NCBI GenBank assembly: GCA_002501485.1
Contig: DLTS01000053.1
Coordinates: 1 to 39,657, forward strand
DNA length: 39,657 bases
Source: Acidimicrobiaceae bacterium UBA7830
GTDB lineage: Bacteria > Actinomycetota > Acidimicrobiia > Acidimicrobiales > Ilumatobacteraceae
Direction of reading: 5' to 3'
Below, one piece after another: positions 32,449 to 39,657 of this stretch. The translations under genes were made by a program, and so were the position numbers. How positions within the stretch are numbered: position 1 is the first letter of the stretch; each line of letters begins with the position of its first letter. The notes below the pieces were generated by a model, which did no database searches, was not told the DNA's origin, and worked only from the letters and a program-made list of their open reading frames with translations.

Positions 32449-32455
32449 TCGGGGT

Positions 32456-33205
32456 ATGTCAAACCCCATTCCGACAACGCCCCCACCACGCGACCCAGAT
32501 CGCACGATTGAGTTTTTCTGGGACCCGGTCTGCCCGTTCGCGTGGTTGGCCTCCCGCTGGATTGAGGAGGTGCGCTCCGAGATCGACCTAACTGTGGACT
32601 GGCGGTTTATTTCGCTGCGACTCATCAACAAAGACAAGGATTACCCCACCCATTTTCCTCCAGGCTACGAATTCGGCCATACCGCTGGTTTGCGGATGCT
32701 TCGGGTCGCTGCCCGTATTCGATATGAACTTGGGAGAGACGCGCTTGACCCTGTCGTGACTGCGTACGGGGAGTCATATTTCGACAAGCCGAGGGGATCA
32801 GGCATGCGAGATCGACTTTCGACACCTGATCACCTCGTCGAGGTGCTTACCACGGCCGGCATCGACCTCGACTTCGCAAGCGCAGCTGATGACACCGCGT
32901 GGGATGAAATGATCGACGCCGAAGGCGAGATGGCCCTGTCTCGCACGGGTCGAGACGTTGGTACGCCGATCATTTCGTTTGGAGAGGACGGCCTTTCATT
33001 TTTCGGGCCGGTGATCTCTCGAATTCCACGGGGCTCAGATGCGGTGAAGTTATGGGAGTCGGTGAATACCCTCGCTGCGTTCCCTGGTTTTGCAGAAATG
33101 AAACGGTCGCTGCGAGAGACGCCTCAACTAAACATTCTTGGCGGACTTGTTGAGCAACCAGTGGAAGAAGACTGGGAGGCTGGTCACCGTCGCATGAATG
33201 ATTAG
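32456..33205 (+). CDS. DsbA-fold protein of the mycothiol-dependent nitroreductase Rv2466c-like group
   Basis: A 249-residue thioredoxin/DsbA-like protein. The motif WDPVCPFAWLASRWIEEV (22-39) matches the Rv2466c/FrnE-like group found in actinobacteria. Only one active-site Cys is present (Cys26 in CPFA) where Rv2466c has CPWC, so it may act as a mycothiol-dependent monothiol enzyme. The VGTPIISF segment carries the cis-Pro loop. Starts at ATG 32456, 7 nt after a -10 hexamer. The membrane protein gene begins directly after its stop (TAGATG). Substrate unknown. Confidence 0.82.
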   Translation: MSNPIPTTPPPRDPDRTIEFFWDPVCPFAWLASRWIEEVRSEIDLTVDWRFISLRLINKDKDYPTHFPPGYEFGHTAGLRMLRVAARIRYELGRDALDPVVTAYGESYFDKPRGSGMRDRLSTPDHLVEVLTTAGIDLDFASAADDTAWDEMIDAEGEMALSRTGRDVGTPIISFGEDGLSFFGPVISRIPRGSDAVKLWESVNTLAAFPGFAEMKRSLRETPQLNILGGLVEQPVEEDWEAGHRRMND

Positions 33206-34168
33206 ATGACTGTCAGCACAGAAGACCAGATTACTGCCTGCGGGAGATACCAGTCTGACTACCCTATAAGGGTGCTGTTCAGAAGAATCATCGTCGTGAT
33301 TGCGAGCATCACGATGTCGATTGGCATCGTGGCCTTCGCTCTCGGACGTGTGGTGCTCGGAATTGCAGGTTCGGCCGAATCGGTGACGGCAATTGTTGGC
33401 GAGGTCACTGACTTGCCCGAAGTGCGGACCGAAGTTGTCAATGAGATCGCGAATCAGTTCGCCTCTGATCCGATGATCAGCCAATACGCTGATGACGAGA
33501 CGGTTCGCTTCGCAGTCGAAACGGTGCTGTCGAGTAATGAATTTGCTGCGTTTAAAGATGCCGTGAGCGTTGCTGCGTATGACGTCTTCTTCGAAGGCGC
33601 GGAGTCAGCCGAAGTTGACGTCAACAAACTTGCCTCGGTGGCCCTCAATCAGCTTGCGGCCATGACCGAATCGAGCGAACTCGCCGACGTAGCAGAAGAG
33701 TTTGGAATTGAAGTTGACGAGGGCCTTATTGAGACGGCTACCGATGAAGTGATTGATGCGATCGACGAAGGATCGTTACTTGAAGGCATTGAACCAATCG
33801 TCCTTGAACGCACGGAGAGCGACGTCGATCTTTTAGGTGTCGTCGATTCGGTTCGAATGTGGTCGAACATCGGGCTTGCTCTTGCGGTCGTATCTGCAGC
33901 GTTGATGCTCGTGCTGTCACCTGCTGCATTTCTTCGCAGATTGCTTCCTCTGGGCGTTGCCTTGCTTCTCGCCGGCGTCGTTCTTTTCGGCGTGAGTCGA
34001 ATCTCTGGTGTTCTGCCTATCGACGGGGTTGCACGCGTTGACATGATTCGCGCCATCGCCGACAGTCTGGTCGGACGCGTAGCTACACCGGCCTACACAA
34101 TGCTTATCGCAGGAGCGGTTGTCGTTGGAGTGAGCGTGAGCGCTCGATTCGTTAGCCGTAAACCTTAA
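33206..34168 (+). CDS. Uncharacterised membrane protein with large external domain
   Basis: A 320-residue protein. A single membrane segment lies near residues 28-53, followed by an acidic, mainly helical domain from about 60 to 215 (SAESVTAIVGEVTDLPEVRTEVV, then ESAEVDVNKLASVAL), and then three membrane segments near 218-236, 243-262 and 296-314. I do not recognise a family. ATG 33206 follows the previous stop without a gap, so the gene is co-transcribed with the Rv2466c-like gene. Its TAA overlaps the convergent gene's stop by the palindrome TTAA. Confidence 0.75.
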   Translation: MTVSTEDQITACGRYQSDYPIRVLFRRIIVVIASITMSIGIVAFALGRVVLGIAGSAESVTAIVGEVTDLPEVRTEVVNEIANQFASDPMISQYADDETVRFAVETVLSSNEFAAFKDAVSVAAYDVFFEGAESAEVDVNKLASVALNQLAAMTESSELADVAEEFGIEVDEGLIETATDEVIDAIDEGSLLEGIEPIVLERTESDVDLLGVVDSVRMWSNIGLALAVVSAALMLVLSPAAFLRRLLPLGVALLLAGVVLFGVSRISGVLPIDGVARVDMIRAIADSLVGRVATPAYTMLIAGAVVVGVSVSARFVSRKP

Positions 34169-34614
34169 GAGCCAGCCGCGACGATCGCATCAAACTCGGC
34201 TTCGGTGAGTGGTATCACCGAGAGGCGGTTACCTCGTGCGAGTAGTCGACACTCTTCGAGCTCAGGCATCGCACGCAACTCGTCGAGAGAAACAAATTTC
34301 AAGCGCCTCTTTGGCCCAAGGGTCACCCAGTCCCACCTAGGGTTCTCGGAGGAACTTTTCGGATCGAAATAGTTCGATTCAGGATCAAATTGTGTCGGGT
34401 CGGGCTCCGCCTCTTTAACGATCTTGGCGACGCCAGCAGCCCCGGGAGGGGTTGCGTTTGAGTGATAGAAGATGACGAGGTCACCTTTCTTCATTTCGCG
34501 CATGAAGTTTCGTGCTTGATAATTTCGGACGCCATCCCATCCTTCGCGTTTTACCTTTATGAGGTCGTCGTAAGAAAATACGTAGGGTTCAGATTTCATC
34601 AACCAATGGGCCAT
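34165..34614 (-). CDS. EVE domain protein
   Basis: A 149-residue EVE (PUA-like) domain protein. MAHWLMKSEPYVFSYDDL and GVRNYQARNFMREMKKGDLVIFYHS are the hallmark segments, containing the aromatic pocket residues. EVE domains bind modified bases in DNA or RNA; small stand-alone bacterial forms have no defined role. ATG 34614 has TAGCGT 7 nt upstream, which fits a leaderless transcript. It diverges from hrpA, whose ATG is 41 nt away, and its stop overlaps the membrane protein's stop by 4 nt. Confidence 0.93.
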   Translation of the reverse strand: MAHWLMKSEPYVFSYDDLIKVKREGWDGVRNYQARNFMREMKKGDLVIFYHSNATPPGAAGVAKIVKEAEPDPTQFDPESNYFDPKSSSENPRWDWVTLGPKRRLKFVSLDELRAMPELEECRLLARGNRLSVIPLTEAEFDAIVAAGS

Positions 34615-34621
34615 GTGACCG

Positions 34622-34627
34622 ACGCTA
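34622..34627 (-). promoter_or_regulatory. -10 hexamer (TAGCGT) of the EVE gene
   Basis: TAGCGT on the minus strand ends 7 nt before ATG 34614. On the plus strand, TACCGT at 34640-34645 lies 10 nt before the hrpA ATG (34656) and is the best -10 candidate there. Confidence 0.5.
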
Positions 34628-34655
34628 GTTCTCAGCGGTTACCGTCGTCGCCGTT

Positions 34656-37600
34656 ATGTCGATCAAACTCGAACAGGTTCAGATTCCGGAGGAGTTGCCG
34701 ATTGCGCACTATGCCGATGAACTTGTCGATGCAATTCGAGATCATCAAGTCGTTGTTGTCGCCGGAGAAACCGGATCAGGTAAGAGTACGCAACTCCCAA
34801 AACTCTGTCTACGGGCTGGCCGCGGCATGGCCGGCCTCATCGGCCATACCCAGCCTCGTCGGGTAGCCGCGCGCTCGGTTGCTGATCGAATCGCCACCGA
34901 ACTCGGGGTGGCGTTGGGTTCAGAGGTCGGGTTCTCGGTGCGGTTCAACGATCAGGTCAACGCAGAGACACAGATTCGGGTGATGACCGATGGCATTTTG
35001 CTTGCTGAACTCTCTCGAGATCCTGATCTCAGCCGATACGACACCATCATTGTCGACGAGGCGCATGAGCGCAGTCTCAATATCGATTTCATCTTGGGCT
35101 ATCTCCGGCAGTTGCTACACCGACGTCCTGAACTCCATCTCATCGTCACGTCAGCAACAATCGATACCGACCGCTTCTCCGAGCATTTTGCTGACCACAA
35201 CGGCAACGTAGCCCCGGTGTTCACCGTTGAGGGGCGGGCCTACCCCGTTGAACTTCGGTATCGGCCGGTTGCTAATGACACTGACCAGGTTGAGGCCATC
35301 ATCGATGGTGTCACCGAGTTGACCAAAGAGGTCGACGGAGACATCCTCGTTTTTCTCTCAGGAGAACGAGAAATTCACGATACGTCAGACGCACTTCGAC
35401 AACTTGAGTTACCTCGAACAGAGATTTTGCCGTTGTACGCCAGGCTGTCGGCGGCAGAGCAACAGCGAGTGTTCGCTTCTCATCCGGGTCGACGAATCGT
35501 GCTGGCGACAAATGTCGCGGAAACATCGATCACTGTGCCTGGGGTGCGAGCTGTCATTGACACCGGTACTGCGCGGATTAGTCGATATTCGCGTCGCTTA
35601 AAAGTTCAACGACTTCCAATTGAGGACATCTCACAAGCATCGGCAGCGCAGCGTGCGGGTCGGTGTGGCCGGGTCGCGCCAGGGGTCTGCATCCGTTTAT
35701 GGGACGAAGGTGATCATGAGGAACGACCTGAATTTACCGAGCCTGAGATTCTTCGTACGAATCTCGCATCGGTGATCTTGCAGATGACCGATCTCAGATT
35801 GGGTGACGTGAGTGATTTCCCGTTCATTGAGCCCCCTGAATCGTCAATGGTTCGCGACGGATACCGGCTACTGAACGAACTTGGTGCTCTCACCGAAGGA
35901 GACAATGGGGAGTATCGACTAACTCCGATCGGCAAAAAACTGGCGCAGTTGCCGATTGACCCGCGCAGTGCTCGCATGATTCTTGCTGCAGAGCGGCATG
36001 GCTGTGTGCGTGAGATCTTGGTGATCGCAGCTGCCTTGTCAATTCAAGATGTTCGGGAGCGTCCACGAGAACAGCGAGAACGCGCTGACGAATTACATCG
36101 CCGTTTTACCGTTCCCGGGTCTGATCTCATGAGCATTGTTTCGCTTTGGGATTACGTGAAAGAGCAGCAGAAAACACTGTCGGGTAACGCGTTCCGGCGG
36201 ATGTGTCGTGATGAGTATCTCAACTGGTTGCGAGTGCGTGAATGGCGCGATCTCTACAGTCAACTTCGGCAGGTCTCCGGACAGATCGGCATTCGACCTG
36301 GCACTGATGCGGGCCACCCCGATCGGGTGCATCAGGCTGTGCTGTCTGGTTTGTTGTCGAACATCGGTCGTCGAGACGATCGCCGGCCGCAACGCGATCG
36401 GCGGACACGAGTCGAATACCAGGGTGCTCGGGGAGCTCGATTTGAGGTTGTTCCCGGCTCGGCGGTTGGTCGGGCAGGTAGCGAATGGGTAGTCGCCGCT
36501 GAAGTCGTTGAAACCGATCGCCTTCGGGCTCGGCGAGTGTCGGCGATTCAGCCTGAGTGGATTGAGCCGATCGCAGGCGACTTGGTCACTCGCTCGTATG
36601 GGGAACCCGAGTGGAACGCAACATCTGGTCGAGCGGTGATTCCAGAGCGCGTCTCGCTCTACGGCCTTGCAATCGTTGAGGGGCGCCGCATCCCACTGTC
36701 GGCAGTCGACAAGGTTGCTGCTCGCCAAATGTTTATCGAGAACGCGCTCATAGCTGGTGACGTCGATCAGCGATGGCGTCGCCGCCAACGATTTATCTCT
36801 CGCAACCGTGAGCGTCTAGAGGAATGGGAGCAGTTGGGGGAGCGCAGCAGGCGCGGCTCTCCCGGAGGTGTAGGTGATCTGCGTCGTCTGTATAACGATG
36901 TGCTTCCCCTAAACATCACATCGACGAGGCATTTCGATCGATGGTGGCGCGACCACCGGTCGACAACACCGCTCCTGTTAGATCTCCCTGAATCTGAAGT
37001 AGCGACACTCCTTGACGCCGGCTCACCTGAAGTGTGGGTAGATCGTGACGGCGCCGAGTACATGCTGACCTACCGGCACGACGTGGAGAGCCCCTTTGAC
37101 GGCGTGACATTACATCTTCCCCTGGTCTCGGTAAATCAGTTCAGTGGGGTGAACCTTGACTGGCACGTGCCGAGTCGTCGGCGCGATCTCGCTGAGGCAT
37201 TGTTCCGTTCACTCCCGAAAGACATTCGCCGGCGCCTCATTCCGGCTGCCGACACGCTGTCAGCGGCAATGAATGTCATTGGTGAACCCGACGGTCGACC
37301 ATTTGCTGAAGCGTTGGCGGCCGCGCTCACCGAGGTCTCGGGAGTCACCGTTGACCATCACCAGTTTGACCTTGGTCGATTATCACCCGACCTCATCGTT
37401 CACATCGTGGTGAGTGATGCCGACGGTGAGGTGTATGCATTTGGTGACGACTTGTCAACAATTCGCGACATCGTGCGTCCCCAAGCCCGTCAGATGCTGG
37501 CCTCATCGGCCCCGATCGATGAGCGGAGTGGAATTACCGAGTGGGATCTCGGCACCCTGCCTGACGTTTTGGAGTGGACTAACGGCAACGAAATGCTGCG

Positions 37601-38366
37601 GGCGTATCCGACTTTGCTCGACCGGGGTGACAGCGTTTCGCTTCGCGTCGTCACCGACCAAGTGCTCGCCGAGCGACTGTTGCATGAGGGTGTTCGTCGG
37701 TTGTTGTTGCTCGCAGCGAGTCCGGCGCGAGGCCCAGTTCGAAGAATGATCGATAATGACCGCCAACTCGGTCTTTCGTTGGTCGGGCTTGGGGTTGAAG
37801 CATTTCTCGATGATTCGATCACCGCAATCGCTGACCACATCATCCAGCAACATGGTGTCAGTAGATCGCTGCCCGAATTCGAAGTGTTGTGCCAGGCGAT
37901 GCGGACGAAGTCGCCGTTGGAGCTCATTGACCTCGTGAACCAAGGTCTTGCGATCGTTGACATTGCTCGCCACGTGGTTGAGATACTCGAACGCTTGCGA
38001 GCTCCTGGAGCCGGGAGCATTCGAACTGATGCCCATGATCATCTCGATCGTCTCGTTGGCCCAGGGATGTTGGCAAAGGTCGGCATGGAGCGTATCGACG
38101 ACCTTGAGCGCTGGGTGAATGGAATTCGCTACCGGCTTCAACACCTCGCCGGCCGGGTAGAACGCGATCTTGCCGGTATGCGGGAGGTAGCGCCGGTTGA
38201 ACGTCGCTTCGCTGAGCGGCTTGCGGAGTACCCGAACGGCGCAGAGCCAGACACTCTTCAGGAACTCGGTTTCATGATCGAGGAGTTGCGGCTCGCAGTG
38301 TTCGCCCAAGAACTCGGAGTTGCGCATCAGGTCAGCGCGGTTCGACTTCTTCGTCTGCTGGGGTGA
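34656..38366 (+). CDS. hrpA: DEAH-box ATP-dependent RNA helicase HrpA
   Basis: A 1,236-residue HrpA. Motif I is GETGSGKST (37-45) and motif II is DEAH (134-137); SAT (motif III), FLSGEREI (IV), ATNVAETSITVPG (V) and QRAGRCGR (VI) are all present. Helicase-associated and OB-fold domains follow, and the long C-terminus is the HrpA-specific DUF3418-type region. It acts on structured or ribosome-bound RNA; in E. coli HrpA rescues stalled ribosomes. The next gene starts inside its stop. Length is normal for the family. Confidence 0.95.
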   Translation: MSIKLEQVQIPEELPIAHYADELVDAIRDHQVVVVAGETGSGKSTQLPKLCLRAGRGMAGLIGHTQPRRVAARSVADRIATELGVALGSEVGFSVRFNDQVNAETQIRVMTDGILLAELSRDPDLSRYDTIIVDEAHERSLNIDFILGYLRQLLHRRPELHLIVTSATIDTDRFSEHFADHNGNVAPVFTVEGRAYPVELRYRPVANDTDQVEAIIDGVTELTKEVDGDILVFLSGEREIHDTSDALRQLELPRTEILPLYARLSAAEQQRVFASHPGRRIVLATNVAETSITVPGVRAVIDTGTARISRYSRRLKVQRLPIEDISQASAAQRAGRCGRVAPGVCIRLWDEGDHEERPEFTEPEILRTNLASVILQMTDLRLGDVSDFPFIEPPESSMVRDGYRLLNELGALTEGDNGEYRLTPIGKKLAQLPIDPRSARMILAAERHGCVREILVIAAALSIQDVRERPREQRERADELHRRFTVPGSDLMSIVSLWDYVKEQQKTLSGNAFRRMCRDEYLNWLRVREWRDLYSQLRQVSGQIGIRPGTDAGHPDRVHQAVLSGLLSNIGRRDDRRPQRDRRTRVEYQGARGARFEVVPGSAVGRAGSEWVVAAEVVETDRLRARRVSAIQPEWIEPIAGDLVTRSYGEPEWNATSGRAVIPERVSLYGLAIVEGRRIPLSAVDKVAARQMFIENALIAGDVDQRWRRRQRFISRNRERLEEWEQLGERSRRGSPGGVGDLRRLYNDVLPLNITSTRHFDRWWRDHRSTTPLLLDLPESEVATLLDAGSPEVWVDRDGAEYMLTYRHDVESPFDGVTLHLPLVSVNQFSGVNLDWHVPSRRRDLAEALFRSLPKDIRRRLIPAADTLSAAMNVIGEPDGRPFAEALAAALTEVSGVTVDHHQFDLGRLSPDLIVHIVVSDADGEVYAFGDDLSTIRDIVRPQARQMLASSAPIDERSGITEWDLGTLPDVLEWTNGNEMLRAYPTLLDRGDSVSLRVVTDQVLAERLLHEGVRRLLLLAASPARGPVRRMIDNDRQLGLSLVGLGVEAFLDDSITAIADHIIQQHGVSRSLPEFEVLCQAMRTKSPLELIDLVNQGLAIVDIARHVVEILERLRAPGAGSIRTDAHDHLDRLVGPGMLAKVGMERIDDLERWVNGIRYRLQHLAGRVERDLAGMREVAPVERRFAERLAEYPNGAEPDTLQELGFMIEELRLAVFAQELGVAHQVSAVRLLRLLG

Positions 38367-38383
38367 AATGCCAACATGGTGAG

Positions 38384-39172
38384 ATGAATCTTTCAACCAT
38401 GTCGTACCACGTAGCTGACGGCGTCGCTTATCTTCGTCTCGACCGCCCTGAGGGGGCAAATGCACTGAACGTCGATTTCGCGAAAGATATTCGGGAAGTG
38501 ATGATTGCGGTCGAACATGATCCGACTGTCAAGTCGGTAGCGGTGACAGCCGAAGGCAACGTGTTCTGTGCAGGTGGCGATCTGAAAGAGTTCGCATCGC
38601 TCGGTGATGGACTCCCCGCCATCGCCTCTGGGCTCGTCACCGACTATCACGCTGCGACCTATCGCATGAATCGAGTTCCGAAACCGTTTATCGCTGGAGT
38701 TCGTGGCGCAGCAGGTGGTGCAGGTCTGTCGTTTATGTGCGCATTTGATCTCGTGGTTGCTGGCGAGTCTGCGAAGTTCACGGTGGGGTACACCAAGGTA
38801 GCGATGACGCCCGATGGAACCTCAACGTATTTCCTTGCTCGCCATATCGGGTTGCGTCGAGCGATGGAACTGACGTTGACCAACCGAGTGTTGAGTGCTC
38901 AAGAAGCTCTCGATTGGGGGCTCGTCAACATGGTGGTTCCTGATGAAGATGTCGATTCGACTGCGATCTCACTAGCGGAAAGTCTCGCTGCGGGTGCCTC
39001 ACGATCAATCGGTGTGGCGAAGCGCCTAATCTACGAAGGTTATGAATCATCGCTCGAAGAGGCGGGTGAGCGCGAAGCGCAAGAGATCGTCAAGGCGATG
39101 GCAACCGTTGATGGCCGTGAGGGGATCAACGCATTTGCGTCCCGTCGCGAACCGCAATACCGAGGCGAGTGA
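38384..39172 (+). CDS. Enoyl-CoA hydratase/isomerase family protein
   Basis: A protein of about 262 residues with the crotonase fold. The oxyanion-hole segments are FCAGGDLKEF and GVRGAAGGAGLSFMC. Neither of the two Glu residues of true enoyl-CoA hydratases is present: the first is replaced in GGAGLSF and the second in FTVGYTKVAM. Instead TPDGTSTYFL offers an Asp at the place used by PaaG-type isomerases, so isomerase or hydrolase chemistry is more likely than hydration. The start is uncertain: GTG 38363 (overlapping the hrpA stop), ATG 38384 or ATG 38399. Confidence 0.85.
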   Translation: MNLSTMSYHVADGVAYLRLDRPEGANALNVDFAKDIREVMIAVEHDPTVKSVAVTAEGNVFCAGGDLKEFASLGDGLPAIASGLVTDYHAATYRMNRVPKPFIAGVRGAAGGAGLSFMCAFDLVVAGESAKFTVGYTKVAMTPDGTSTYFLARHIGLRRAMELTLTNRVLSAQEALDWGLVNMVVPDEDVDSTAISLAESLAAGASRSIGVAKRLIYEGYESSLEEAGEREAQEIVKAMATVDGREGINAFASRREPQYRGE

Positions 39173-39176
39173 TTCC

Positions 39177-39657
39177 TTAAGAGAGGCGGGCAACCGTTGC
39201 TGTGAATTCGTCGATTGTCGACTCAATGATGTCGCTCACCGAGCGAACCTCTTCGATACGACCGGCAACTTGACCTGAGAGGGCGATAGCAGCCTCCATT
39301 TCACCCTCAAAGTAAAGATCTTTCGCGTTCCCGAAGTCACCGAAGATGTTGTAGTCGGCGTGCGAAAGTCGCTCGGAGCGACCGGTTCGCAATGCGCGTA
39401 GCGCTGGGGAGAATCGTTCGTTAAGGAAAATGGTGTCGGTCTCTGCCGCGCTCACAATCGCTTGTTTCCAATTGTCGTGCACTGGTGATTCTTTTGCAGC
39501 CACCATCTGTGTTCCCATCTGGACACCTTCGGCGCCCAAAGCGAACGCCGCCGCCATCGTCATGCCGTCACAAATGCCGCCGGCAGCGATGATGGGCACA
39601 TCGACGTGAGACCGAATGAGAGGCAGCAGCACCATGGTGGATACCGGCGTCGGGCTC
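39177..39657 (-). CDS. Nitronate monooxygenase family protein (C-terminal part, cut by window edge)
   Basis: About 160 C-terminal residues; the frame runs off the right edge. VPIIAAGGICDGMTMAAAFALGAEGVQMGTQMVAAKESPVH is the FMN-phosphate-binding region of the 2-nitropropane dioxygenase/NMO family (TIM barrel). The end EEVRSVSDIIESTIDEFTATVARL is the usual C-terminal helix. These enzymes oxidise nitronates, although many relatives have other reductase roles. It converges with the crotonase gene, 4 nt apart. Confidence 0.9.
   Translation of the reverse strand, partial: SPTPVSTMVLLPLIRSHVDVPIIAAGGICDGMTMAAAFALGAEGVQMGTQMVAAKESPVHDNWKQAIVSAAETDTIFLNERFSPALRALRTGRSERLSHADYNIFGDFGNAKDLYFEGEMEAAIALSGQVAGRIEEVRSVSDIIESTIDEFTATVARLS

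Noticed and set aside
1..39657. CRISPR array, insertion sequence, prophage or integrated element, including next to the tRNA gene
   Set aside because: No spaced direct repeats, transposase, integrase or tRNA-fragment duplication could be seen; the flanks of the tRNA gene are ordinary genes.

Overview
The window looks like a chromosomal segment of an actinobacterium with fairly high GC content. My best guess is class Acidimicrobiia or a relative, but no rRNA or other decisive marker is present. The grounds are a three-gene cassette known from Actinobacteria (PI-kinase-like protein, DUF3090 protein and putative phosphomutase), an F420 hydrogenase/dehydrogenase beta-type flavoprotein, an Rv2466c-like DsbA-fold protein, abundant fatty-acid oxidation genes, and many apparently leaderless genes. 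I see no phage, insertion sequence, integrase or CRISPR array. The segment is densely coding, and no gap between genes exceeds 300 bases.

Layout. 1-754 (-): 3' part of a diacylglycerol-kinase-like gene. 856-2644 (+): etfB-etfA. 2677-5508 (-): translationally coupled cassette of phosphomutase, DUF3090, SCO1664-like kinase and a fourth unknown gene. 5545-6539 (+): family 5 uracil-DNA glycosylase plus a small lipoprotein. 6540-11598 (-): nitrogen region, read right to left as a lone winged-helix protein, amt2, glnK2, a strong hairpin, amt1, glnK1 and an FrhB-like flavoprotein. 11704-14148 (+): acyl-CoA dehydrogenase and an MFS exporter. 14127-15272 (-): an unknown protein and a rhodanese. 15509-16587 (+): an SDR protein and a small unknown. 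16599-18335 (-): an FAD monooxygenase and a Fur-family regulator. 18500-21003 (+): CbiM-PDGLE, CbiQ and CbiO, an ECF importer for Ni/Co. 21093-22799 (+): P450 and DUF3237. 22809-22883 (-): tRNA-Arg(CCG). 22987-31285 (+): recC-recB-recD. 31335-32432 (-): a second acyl-CoA dehydrogenase. 32456-34168 (+): an Rv2466c-like protein and a membrane protein. 34165-34614 (-): an EVE protein. 34656-39172 (+): HrpA helicase and a crotonase-fold protein. 39177 to the edge (-): a nitronate monooxygenase fragment.

The most notable signal is regulatory. Upstream of each of the two ammonium transporter genes lies an array of four 5-nt half-sites with an exact 11-nt period. Each array follows the actinobacterial GlnR-box layout, and each ends exactly 10 nt before a TAnnnT -10 hexamer. 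The same gene cluster begins with a small protein that is only an OmpR/PhoB-type winged helix, the kind of DNA-binding domain GlnR has. I infer a GlnR-type nitrogen regulon here, and possibly an unusual regulator that lacks a receiver domain.

The second window-wide signal is that about eleven transcription-leading genes have TAnnnT 6-8 nt before the start codon. That is the signature of leaderless mRNAs, and it helps fix several starts. In one case (32432/32456) the -10 hexamers of two divergent leaderless genes overlap. The Fur-family gene and the ECF importer diverge around a 19-bp near-palindrome that overlaps the importer's -35 region, which suggests metal-responsive repression.
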